A stretch of DNA of 64,000 bases from SB25 sp050180705. Its GTDB lineage: Bacteria; Bacteroidota; Bacteroidia; Bacteroidales; Tenuifilaceae. Where the stretch lies: NCBI GenBank assembly GCA_050180705.1, contig JBFXDX010000003.1, forward strand, positions 62,001-126,000, given 5' to 3'. The translations under genes and the position numbers were made by a program. Positions 15,401 through 22,898 of the stretch are shown here, one piece after another (position 1 is the first letter of the stretch; every line of letters starts with the position of its first letter). The notes beneath the pieces were generated by a model, which searched no databases, was not told the DNA's origin, and saw nothing but the letters and a program-made list of their open reading frames with translations.

Positions 15401-16477
15401 ATGAAAATTCTGGATTTATACATAATACGTAAGTTTATAGGAACCTACTTTTATGCAATTCTGCTTATTGTAGGTATTGCTGTAATATTTGATATTTCGG
15501 AGAAGATTGATGATTTCATGGAGAAAGGTGCTCCTTTGAGCGATATTATTTTTAGGTATTACCTCAACTTTATTCCATATTTTGCCAATCTATTTAGTTC
15601 GCTCTTTACATTTATTGCCGTAATATTTTTCACCTCAAAGATGGCTTATAATACCGAGATTATAGCAATTCTTAGTAGCGGTGTTAGTTTCAAAAGGTTG
15701 ATGTATCCATACCTAGTTTCAGCTGCTATTATTGCAATCTTTTCGTTTATGCTTAATAGTTTTATTATACCTCCGGCAAATGGAGTTAGAATTGATTTTG
15801 AGAATAAATACATCAAAAAGCCATACGAAAGTTCCGAACGGAATATCCATAGACAGGTACGTCCTGGAATTTTTGTATACATGCGATCATTCAATAGCTA
15901 TAGTAAGATCGGGTATAATATGTCGATTGAAAGGTTTGAGAATGGAGAGCTTAAGTCTAAGTTGATTTCTGATTATGCTCAGTGGGATTCTACTAAGCAG
16001 AAATGGACTGCTAAAAAGTATTATATAAGAGAGTATCAGAAAAGTGGCGAAACTATTACAAATGGGGAAAGTATCGATACATCGATTTACATAACGCCAA
16101 AAGATTTCAATAGAAGGATAAATGTTATTGAAACTATGAACCTATTTCAACTCAACAATTTTATTGCTGAACAGAAACTTCAGGGAGCCGATAATATCGA
16201 AATGCTATTGATTGAGAAGTATAGCCGTTTTGCATATCCATTTTCTGCGTTTATACTTACATTAATTGGCGTGTCGCTATCATCGCGTAAGGTTCGAGGC
16301 GGAATTGGCTTGCATATTGGTTTAGGTTTGGCCATAAGTTTTACCTATATTTTGTTTATGCGATTCTCAACCATGTTTGCAGTTGGAGGACATTTAAGTC
16401 CGCTACTTTCGGTTTGGCTGCCAAATTTCATTTTTGCTTTTGTTGCAATTGGCCTTTACCGCATGGCTCCTAAGTAG
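15401..16477 (+). CDS. LptF/LptG family LPS-export permease (YjgP/YjgQ)
   Basis: 358 residues. It starts MKILDLYIIRKFIGTYFYAI, the typical LptF/G start, with three N-terminal helices, a periplasmic beta-jellyroll-like middle (about 130-270) and three C-terminal helices (FSAFILTLIGVSLSSRKVRGG, then GLAISFTYILFMRFS). With LptB this permease powers extraction of lipopolysaccharide from the inner membrane. Bacteroidota often carry several such genes, and whether this is F or G is not decidable here. It follows tgt and ends at a strong terminator. Confidence 0.9.
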   Translation: MKILDLYIIRKFIGTYFYAILLIVGIAVIFDISEKIDDFMEKGAPLSDIIFRYYLNFIPYFANLFSSLFTFIAVIFFTSKMAYNTEIIAILSSGVSFKRLMYPYLVSAAIIAIFSFMLNSFIIPPANGVRIDFENKYIKKPYESSERNIHRQVRPGIFVYMRSFNSYSKIGYNMSIERFENGELKSKLISDYAQWDSTKQKWTAKKYYIREYQKSGETITNGESIDTSIYITPKDFNRRINVIETMNLFQLNNFIAEQKLQGADNIEMLLIEKYSRFAYPFSAFILTLIGVSLSSRKVRGGIGLHIGLGLAISFTYILFMRFSTMFAVGGHLSPLLSVWLPNFIFAFVAIGLYRMAPK

Positions 16478-16535
16478 CAACTGGTTAAACGATCGTTTCT
16501 TTTGTTATCAATCTGATTAATAATAGCATGTATTG

Positions 16536-16561
16536 CATTGGGGGTAAAAAGTCCCCCAATG
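16536..16561 (+). terminator. Rho-independent terminator after the LptF/G gene
   Basis: Perfect 9-bp stem CATTGGGGG / CCCCCAATG with an 8-nt loop, followed by TCTTTTATAT. Confidence 0.85.
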
Positions 16562-16658
16562 TCTTTTATATTTGGCTACGTTTTCGTAACGTTGCAGTTT
16601 ATTTTCGATTCAAATTTTTTTGGTGGCACATTAAAATTAGTAACTAACAAACAAATCT

Positions 16659-18203
16659 ATGCCTTTAAAAAACAAAATTGAAGAGTTAAAAAAGCGTAAA
16701 GAGGAAGTTCTTCAGGGTGGAGGAGAACAAGCCGTAGCAAAACAGGTTGCTATGGGTAAGTTAACTGCCCGCGAACGTATTATTGCGCTACTCGATGAGG
16801 ACTCGTTTAACGAGTACGACATGTTTGTTGAGCATGATGCCCGTGATTTTGGGATGGATGGCAAGGTATTACATGGTGATGGTGTAATTATTGGAACCGG
16901 AACTATTTATGGTGCACCTGTTGCTGTTTTTGCTCAGGACTTTACTGTTGCTGGCGGTTCTCTGGGATCGATGCACGCCCGCAAAATTACCAAGATTATG
17001 GACTATGCCCTACGTATGAGAATTCCTTTGATTGGAATTAACGACTCAGGTGGAGCCCGTATTCAGGAAGGTGTAAACTCGTTGGCTGGTTACGGCGAGA
17101 TTTTCTGGAGAAATACACTTTCGAGCGGTATTATCCCTCAAATTTCGGTTATACTTGGACCTTGCGCTGGTGGAGCGGTTTACTCACCTGCTCTTACCGA
17201 TTTTGTTTTTGTTGTTGACAAAATCTCGAAGATGTTCATCACAGGTCCAGAAGTTATTAAATCGGTTCTTGGTGAGGAAATTTCTCAGGAAGATTTGGGT
17301 GGAGCACGAGTTCACGCTCAGATTACTGGAAATGCTCATTTCTATTCCGAGAGCGAGTTCGAATGTTTCGAGCAAATTAAAAAACTTATCACCTTTATTC
17401 CTTGGAACAATACTCGTAAGGCTCGTCGATTCGAACCTAAAGATCCAAAGTCAATTTTCAACATCAATGAGATTGTTCCTGGCGATCCAAAACAACCTTA
17501 CGATGTTCGTAATGTAATCCGTGCAATTGTTGATGATTCCGACTTCTTCGAAATTCAGGAGATGTGGGCTGCTAATATTGTTATTGGATTTGGTCGCTTA
17601 AATGGCGAAACCGTTGGTTTTGTTGCCAATCAGCCTATGTATATGGCAGGTGTGTTGGATGTTGATAGTTCCGATAAGGCTGCTCGCTTTATTCGTTACT
17701 GTGATGCATTCAATATTCCACTTTGCACACTAGTCGATCTTCCTGGATATTTACCAGGTATCGATCAGGAACATGCAGGCGTTATTCGTCATGGAGCAAA
17801 ACTGCTGTATGCATATAGCGAAGCTACTGTTCCAAAAATGACGGTAATTCTTCGTAAAGCATACGGTGGAGGTTATATCGCAATGAGTTCGCGTCACCTC
17901 CGTGCCGATTTTGTTTTTGCATGGCCAGGTGCTGAGATTGCTGTGATGGGCCCAGAGGGTGCCGCAAATATCATTTTCCGTAAGGAAATCACCGAGGCTG
18001 AGGATCCTAACGAAATGCGTCGTCAAAAGGTTGAGGAGTACAAGGAAAAATTTGCAAACCCATACGTTGCTGCTGCTAAAGGTTATATAGATACAGTGAT
18101 TGAGCCTGAGGAAACTCGAAAATTACTTCTTCATGCATTAGAAGTTTCGAGTACTAAAGTGGCCGATCGTCCATTTAAAAAGCATGGTATTCCTCCATTT
18201 TAA
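16659..18203 (+). CDS. mmdA: Acyl-CoA carboxylase / methylmalonyl-CoA decarboxylase carboxyltransferase subunit
   Basis: 514 residues, the normal length for the biotin-dependent carboxyltransferase family. Visible motifs include GKLTARERIIALLDEDSF, GGSLGSMHARKI, INDSGGARIQEGV, GPCAGGAVYSPAL, MFITGPEVIKSV and CTLVDLPGYLPG. The subunit transfers CO2 between methylmalonyl-CoA (or propionyl-CoA) and carboxybiotin. A small biotin carrier follows 60 bp downstream. No OadG-like delta or membrane beta subunit lies between or beside them, so membrane decarboxylase and soluble carboxylase both remain possible. It probably serves the succinate-propionate route. A strong terminator precedes it. Confidence 0.88.
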   Translation: MPLKNKIEELKKRKEEVLQGGGEQAVAKQVAMGKLTARERIIALLDEDSFNEYDMFVEHDARDFGMDGKVLHGDGVIIGTGTIYGAPVAVFAQDFTVAGGSLGSMHARKITKIMDYALRMRIPLIGINDSGGARIQEGVNSLAGYGEIFWRNTLSSGIIPQISVILGPCAGGAVYSPALTDFVFVVDKISKMFITGPEVIKSVLGEEISQEDLGGARVHAQITGNAHFYSESEFECFEQIKKLITFIPWNNTRKARRFEPKDPKSIFNINEIVPGDPKQPYDVRNVIRAIVDDSDFFEIQEMWAANIVIGFGRLNGETVGFVANQPMYMAGVLDVDSSDKAARFIRYCDAFNIPLCTLVDLPGYLPGIDQEHAGVIRHGAKLLYAYSEATVPKMTVILRKAYGGGYIAMSSRHLRADFVFAWPGAEIAVMGPEGAANIIFRKEITEAEDPNEMRRQKVEEYKEKFANPYVAAAKGYIDTVIEPEETRKLLLHALEVSSTKVADRPFKKHGIPPF

Positions 18204-18263
18204 TAGTTATGGAGTGCTATGTTAAAAGAATAAACTAATGAATCTTTAAAACCGAATAGCAAT

Positions 18264-18497
18264 ATGTCATTAAATAGACTCGACAATAAGCAGTTAACTG
18301 CTTTTATTCCTGGAACAATCGTTGATGTTAAAGTTAAGGTTGGTCAGCAGGTAAAGCAGGGCGATATTCTTGTGATTTTGGATGCAATGAAGATGCATAA
18401 CAGGGTTTTATCGCCAATTAATACTACTGTTAAGGAGATAAACGTAAAACCTGGCGATAGAGTAGTCCGAGGGTTTGTAATGGTAGTTTTGGATTAG
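18264..18497 (+). CDS. Mini biotin carboxyl carrier protein
   Basis: 77 residues, essentially only a biotinyl/lipoyl domain: TAFIPGTIVDVKVKVGQ, then LVILDAMKMHN with the biotin-accepting Lys in (D)AMKM, and VKPGDRVVRGFVMVVLD. The acceptor context DAMKM replaces the usual EAMKM. Related carriers are usually 120-170 residues with an N-terminal extension, so this is unusually short, but the 60-bp gap before it holds no displaced coding sequence. It should carry carboxybiotin for the upstream carboxyltransferase. A terminator follows. Confidence 0.88.
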   Translation: MSLNRLDNKQLTAFIPGTIVDVKVKVGQQVKQGDILVILDAMKMHNRVLSPINTTVKEINVKPGDRVVRGFVMVVLD

Positions 18498-18515
18498 TAA
18501 ATCATTATTTATATG

Positions 18516-18541
18516 AAATAGGGGACTTTTGTCCCCTATTT
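18516..18541 (+). terminator. Rho-independent terminator after the biotin carrier gene
   Basis: Perfect 9-bp stem AAATAGGGG / CCCCTATTT, 8-nt loop, then TTCTTTATT. Confidence 0.85.
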
Positions 18542-18558
18542 TTCTTTATTACATTGGG

Positions 18559-19380
18559 TTATAGTGTTATTACTTTTAAAAAAAAGTTTTGAAAATTTGA
18601 TTTATAATCTGGTTCTGTTTTGAATATTCCAAAAACAGTAGAGCCACTTCCCGACATTGCAGCATAAATTGCCCCAAGATTGTACATCTCGAGTTTTAAT
18701 TTCTCAATTTCGGGGTATTGTGCAAAAACAACCTTTTCAAAATCGTTTATAACTGAATATTTCCATTTAGTTATATCGTTTTTTAGTAAAATATCGATAC
18801 TGGTTTCCCATTTCTTTGGCTGCGAGAGCGAGTAGGCTTTGCCTGTATTAACATGTATTCCTGGGTTAACAATTAGAATATAGTATCGTTCAAGGCTGAT
18901 ATCGATTTGCTGTAATTTCTCGCCACGACCTCGCCCAATACTAGGGGTATTCCTAATAAAAAATGGACAATCGCTTCCTAATTCAAGTGCCAACTCTTCT
19001 AGTTGGTCAATTGATAATGGTTTTCCTACTAAGGCATTTATAGTTTGAAGGGCAAATGCTCCATCGGCCGATCCTCCTCCAAGTCCTGCACCAATTGGAA
19101 TTATCTTGTGTAAGTGCATCGCCATTGGTGGCAGATTATGCACTTTACTAAATAGGTTGTACGCTTTTATACAAAGATTATTGCTGGCGCTGCAATCAAC
19201 CTCAATTCCTGTTTGGTTAAATATTATAGGTTGGCCTTGATTTTCAACTACAGTAATTTCCAGAATATCTTTCAAACCTTTTAATGGGTAAAACAAGGTT
19301 GATATATCATGAAAACCATCGTTGCGTCGGTTCTCAATATTTAAACCGATGTTAATTTTTGCATTTGGGTAAACAATCAT
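18559..19380 (-). CDS. ispE: 4-diphosphocytidyl-2-C-methyl-D-erythritol kinase
   Basis: 273 residues from the ATG at 19380. It starts MIVYPNAKINIGLNI and has the GHMP-kinase ATP loop PIGAGLGGGSADGAFAL, the LGSDCPFFI motif and a C-terminal AAMSGSGSTVFGIF. IspE phosphorylates CDP-methylerythritol in the MEP isoprenoid pathway. The frame is open to a TTG at 19407, but a TAATTTTG promoter element at 19405-19412 places the transcript start after it. The gene is convergent with the biotin carrier gene. Confidence 0.93.
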   Translation of the reverse strand: MIVYPNAKINIGLNIENRRNDGFHDISTLFYPLKGLKDILEITVVENQGQPIIFNQTGIEVDCSASNNLCIKAYNLFSKVHNLPPMAMHLHKIIPIGAGLGGGSADGAFALQTINALVGKPLSIDQLEELALELGSDCPFFIRNTPSIGRGRGEKLQQIDISLERYYILIVNPGIHVNTGKAYSLSQPKKWETSIDILLKNDITKWKYSVINDFEKVVFAQYPEIEKLKLEMYNLGAIYAAMSGSGSTVFGIFKTEPDYKSNFQNFFLKVITL

Positions 19381-19404
19381 CGTTAGTAAATCTTCGTGTG
19401 TGGA

Positions 19405-19412
19405 CAAAATTA
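19405..19412 (-). promoter_or_regulatory. -7 promoter element of ispE
   Basis: TAATTTTG on the minus strand, 24 bp before the ATG at 19380; it decides the start choice. No clear -33 element. Confidence 0.45.
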
Positions 19413-19560
19413 ATAATAGTAAGGGAATTAATCGTAAACAATCGAATTCTAATGTTCAGTACACAATCAACTAAATTTGGTTACTTTTGTATTTATCATT
19501 TAGTATGGAATGTTCTTTGGTAGAGCATTCGGTATGTTTTAAATATTAAAAAATAATACG

Positions 19561-20229
19561 ATGAAATTAAGGTTAAGTATTCTTATTGCAAGTGCAATTA
19601 CTGTTTTTACTCTTATATCAAATCAATCTAAAGCACAAATTAGTTTTGGGATATTTGCCGATCCTCAGTTATCGTGGTTTAATTCCGATACAAAAAAGTT
19701 CGATCCGAATGGTTCAGTAGCTAGTTTTAATGTTGGTTTTACTGCCGATAAGTATTTTGCCGAACGATATGCAATTACATCTGGGTTGTCGTTGAATAGT
19801 ATTGGTGGAAATGTTAGATTCTCGGAAACCTTTAAGTTGGAAACTCGCGATAGTACCTACGAGGTTGCTGCGGGTAACAACGTTAAGTTCAAAGGGCAGT
19901 ATATAACCTTGCCTATCGGATTTAAATTTCGTACCAATCAAATTGGATATTCAACATACTTTGCAACTGTTGGACTTCGGGGAAGTGTACGTTTAAAGGG
20001 ATTTGCTTGGGAAGACAAGAATAATGTTGAGAAAGAAACCGCTACCGATCATTTTATGTTTGCCTTTGCATCGTACTACATTGGTGCTGGAATGGAGTAT
20101 TCTTTGGGATCGGAAAGTGCCTTACAGGTAGGACTAACATTTGCGAGCGGTTTGTCCAAGTTTCTCGATTTAGATAAAGGTTCTTTAACATCGCAGAGTT
20201 TATCGCTAAGAATTGGCGTTGTATTTTAA
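19561..20229 (+). CDS. PorT-like outer-membrane beta-barrel protein
   Basis: 222 residues. A signal peptide (MKLRLSILIASAITVF...SKAQ, about 25 residues) precedes alternating amphipathic strands typical of small eight-stranded outer-membrane barrels. Examples are VGFTADKYFAERYAITSGLS and ITLPIGFKFRTN, and the protein ends SLSLRIGVVF with a terminal Phe for BAM recognition. It resembles the PorT/OmpX-like outer_membrane_beta-barrel families of Bacteroidota. A T9SS role as for PorT is possible but not shown. nadE starts 12 bp downstream, so the pair is probably co-transcribed. Confidence 0.78.
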   Translation: MKLRLSILIASAITVFTLISNQSKAQISFGIFADPQLSWFNSDTKKFDPNGSVASFNVGFTADKYFAERYAITSGLSLNSIGGNVRFSETFKLETRDSTYEVAAGNNVKFKGQYITLPIGFKFRTNQIGYSTYFATVGLRGSVRLKGFAWEDKNNVEKETATDHFMFAFASYYIGAGMEYSLGSESALQVGLTFASGLSKFLDLDKGSLTSQSLSLRIGVVF

Positions 20230-20241
20230 TTTTTTTGATGA

Positions 20242-21906
20242 ATGAAATTAGCACTTGCACAGTTAAACTATACAGTAAATCATTTTGAGCAAAACATTGC
20301 CAAGATGATTGATATTATTGAGAGAGCAAAGCAATTTAAGGCTGATTTGGTGGTTTTCTCCGAACTTGCAGTTTGCGGTTATCCGCCACTCGATTTGTTG
20401 GAACGTAAGGCATTTGTGGAGAAGAGTGCTGATGCAATTGAGAAGATCGCCATGCATTGCAACGGAATTGTTGCAATTGTTGGTGCTCCTAGCCTTAACG
20501 CCAATGCTAAGGGTAAAATGCTGTTTAACTCGGCGTTTGTTCTTGCTGATGGGAAGATTGCAAGTGTTCATCATAAATCACTTTTGCCCGATTATGATAT
20601 TTTTGATGAGTACCGCTATTTTGAGCCAAATACGGATGACTATGCTCTTGCAAATATTTGCGGAGCAAAAGTAGCGGTGACCATTTGTGAGGATCTTTGG
20701 GATGATCAGCCGGTAACCTCATCGTATGGTAGAGAGTGGCTCTATCGAACTTCGCCAATGGAGAAGTTGTCGGTTCTTAAACCTGAGTTAATTATAAACA
20801 TTGCAGCATCGCCATTTAACTATAATAGTGAGGAGCGCCGCTTGGAGGTTTTTCGTAACAATGTAGCTCGTTATGGTTTGCCTGTAATATATGTAAATCA
20901 GGTGGGTGGTAATACCGAGTTGCTTTTCGATGGTGGTTCAATGGTGCTCGATTCCTCTGGTAACGTTATTCATTTGCTGAAAAGTTTCGAGGAGGACTTT
21001 TTTGTTGTCGAAACCAATGATCTCAAGAGTGCAATGTCTTTGTCAGTTGAGAAACCAGATTTAGAAGAGGTTCGTATTGCTCGTATTCACGATGCTTTGG
21101 TTATGGGAATTCGTGATTACTTTGGTAAGATGGGATTTTCTAAAGCAACACTTGGTCTTTCGGGAGGTATCGATTCTGCTTTAGTTCTGGCTCTTGCTCA
21201 AAGAGCATTGGGGTCGGAAGCCATACGGGTTTTGTTAATGCCTTCGCAGTATTCTTCGCAGCATTCAATCGACGATGCTGTTGCTTTGGCTAAAAAGTTA
21301 AATATACAGTACGATATAGTGAGCATTCAGCCTGTATTCGACTCTTTCCGTAATCAGTTACTGCCTGTTTTTGAGGGATTGCAGGAGAACATTGCTGAAG
21401 AAAATATTCAGGCAAGGGTGAGAGGAACACTGCTCATGGCTATTTCCAATAAGTTTGGCCACCTACTGCTGAATACTTCCAATAAGAGTGAGGCTGCTGT
21501 GGGATATGGAACGCTTTATGGCGATATGAGCGGAGCAATAAGTGTTTTGGGTGATGTTTACAAAACTGATGTTTACCGATTGGCTAACTATATCAATAAA
21601 AATGAGGAAATTATTCCTGTAAATACAATTGTAAAACCTCCATCAGCAGAGCTTAAGCCCGATCAGAAGGATACAGATTCGTTACCTCCTTATGATATTT
21701 TGGATAGCATTCTGTTTGCTTATATAGAAAGGCAGCTAAGTGTCAATGAAATTGTTGCACTAGGTTTCGAAGAAAGTGTTGTGACCAGGGTGATTAGGAT
21801 GGTTAACGTGAACGAATATAAACGATTCCAATCACCTCCAATACTAAGGGTATCATCTAAAGCATTTGGAATAGGGCGAAGAATGCCATTGGTTGCAAAA
21901 TGGTAA
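20242..21906 (+). CDS. nadE: Glutamine-dependent NAD+ synthetase
   Basis: 554 residues, two domains. The N-terminal nitrilase-type glutaminase (about 1-260) carries its Glu-Lys-Cys triad in FSELAVCGYPP, HHKSLLPDYD and AVTICEDLWDD. The C-terminal NAD synthetase (about 275-554) has the ATP loop LGLSGGIDSALVLAL, then NTSNKSEAAVGYGTLYGDMSG and KPPSAELKPDQKD. It amidates nicotinate adenine dinucleotide to NAD+ using glutamine. Length and domain order are normal. It follows the barrel gene closely and is probably its operon partner. Confidence 0.95.
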   Translation: MKLALAQLNYTVNHFEQNIAKMIDIIERAKQFKADLVVFSELAVCGYPPLDLLERKAFVEKSADAIEKIAMHCNGIVAIVGAPSLNANAKGKMLFNSAFVLADGKIASVHHKSLLPDYDIFDEYRYFEPNTDDYALANICGAKVAVTICEDLWDDQPVTSSYGREWLYRTSPMEKLSVLKPELIINIAASPFNYNSEERRLEVFRNNVARYGLPVIYVNQVGGNTELLFDGGSMVLDSSGNVIHLLKSFEEDFFVVETNDLKSAMSLSVEKPDLEEVRIARIHDALVMGIRDYFGKMGFSKATLGLSGGIDSALVLALAQRALGSEAIRVLLMPSQYSSQHSIDDAVALAKKLNIQYDIVSIQPVFDSFRNQLLPVFEGLQENIAEENIQARVRGTLLMAISNKFGHLLLNTSNKSEAAVGYGTLYGDMSGAISVLGDVYKTDVYRLANYINKNEEIIPVNTIVKPPSAELKPDQKDTDSLPPYDILDSILFAYIERQLSVNEIVALGFEESVVTRVIRMVNVNEYKRFQSPPILRVSSKAFGIGRRMPLVAKW

Positions 21907-21979
21907 CGTATAAAGTGAAAAAGTGCGATAAAGTCACAATTCCGTTATAAATTATAGCTGTTTCGAAATGTTTGGCTTA

Positions 21980-22030
21980 TTGATTTTGTTAAAATCAAAA
22001 GTTTTACTTAAAAATATGCTGAAAAGCATA
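21980..22030. promoter_or_regulatory. Two short inverted repeats between nadE and the Crp/Fnr gene
   Basis: TTGATTTT-GTT-AAAATCAA (21980-21998) is a perfect 8-bp repeat. TATGCT-GAAA-AGCATA (22015-22030) is a perfect 6-bp repeat. The second ends 9 bp before the -7 element (TAATTTTG, 22040-22047) of the regulator gene, so it could be an operator; the first could be a weak nadE terminator. Confidence 0.35.
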
Positions 22031-22039
22031 AAAAATTAA

Positions 22040-22047
22040 TAATTTTG
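22040..22047 (+). promoter_or_regulatory. -7 promoter element of the Crp/Fnr gene
   Basis: TAATTTTG matches TAnnTTTG 25 bp upstream of the ATG at 22073. Confidence 0.5.
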
Positions 22048-22072
22048 AGGCATAAATCAGAATTAGTGTAAT

Positions 22073-22774
22073 ATGGCTCAACATCAGATCGATATAGAAA
22101 ACGTTTTCGAAGGAGTGTGCGGTCTTTTCATAAATCTAAAGCCGGAAGAGAAAGAAAGAATGCACCAGAACTTCTCGTGCATGCATGTTCGAAAGAGTGA
22201 AATTATTTACAGGGAGGGAGATAAACCTGCAGGTTTAATTTGTTTGTCCCGAGGAAAAGTGAAACTTTATAAAGAAGGAGTTGGTGGTCGAGATCAGATT
22301 GTTCGGATGGCAAAACCTATTGGTTTTATTGGCTACAGGGCATTATTCGCCGATGAAAACTATTCTGCAACCGCACAGGCACTGGAGGATTCCATTATCT
22401 GTTCGATAGATAAGGATATTTTCATGGACATTCTTAAGCATAATGCAGAGTTGACTCTTCATATTCTAAAGTCTGTTGCAACGGAGTTGGGTTTTTCAAC
22501 AAACAGAACTGTTACTCTTACTCAAAAGCATATTCGTGGTCGTTTAGCAGAATCGTTAGTATTTTTACGTGATACTTACGGCTACGAGGACGATGGTAAG
22601 ACCTTAAGAGTTTACCTTTCGCGCGAGGATTTGGCCAACCTATCAAATATGACTACCTCTAATGCTATTAGAACCTTATCGAGTTTCTCCGACGAAGGAG
22701 TTATTGAACTCGATGGTCGTAGAATTAAAGTGTTAGATCAATATAAATTGGAAAGAATTAGCGACTTAGGATAA
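22073..22774 (+). CDS. Crp/Fnr family transcriptional regulator
   Basis: 233 residues. The N-terminal cyclic-nucleotide-binding-type barrel spans about 20-140 (IIYREGDKPAGLICLSRGKV, MAKPIGFIGYRALFADENYS). A long helix and a Crp-type winged helix follow (about 155-230; LSREDLANLSNMTTSNAIRTL, DGRRIKVLD). The N-terminal cysteine set expected of an Fe-S FNR is not seen (only Cys in VCGLF and FSCMHV), so an O2-sensing cluster is doubtful. Arginine-Ser phosphate-binding motifs for cAMP are also not evident. It is monocistronic and its ligand is unknown. Confidence 0.9.
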   Translation: MAQHQIDIENVFEGVCGLFINLKPEEKERMHQNFSCMHVRKSEIIYREGDKPAGLICLSRGKVKLYKEGVGGRDQIVRMAKPIGFIGYRALFADENYSATAQALEDSIICSIDKDIFMDILKHNAELTLHILKSVATELGFSTNRTVTLTQKHIRGRLAESLVFLRDTYGYEDDGKTLRVYLSREDLANLSNMTTSNAIRTLSSFSDEGVIELDGRRIKVLDQYKLERISDLG

Positions 22775-22898
22775 TTCGTATTTTGTGTATTGTTGGCAAT
22801 GCCAAGTTGTTGTTTGTTGATTTTGTTCAATGAGTTAACTGTGTATGTCAACAGCTTAATAGACAAATAGCCTTTTTCAAACACTACACACTATAAAC

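Noticed and set aside
18204..18263. Biotin carrier gene truncated by a frameshift
   Set aside because: The gap before it contains stops in all frames and no displaced carrier sequence, so the short carrier seems genuine.
22793..22805. TTGGCA-A-TGCCAA palindrome after the Crp/Fnr gene
   Set aside because: Only 6-bp arms, in a convergent gap with no promoter; too short to call a site or a terminator.
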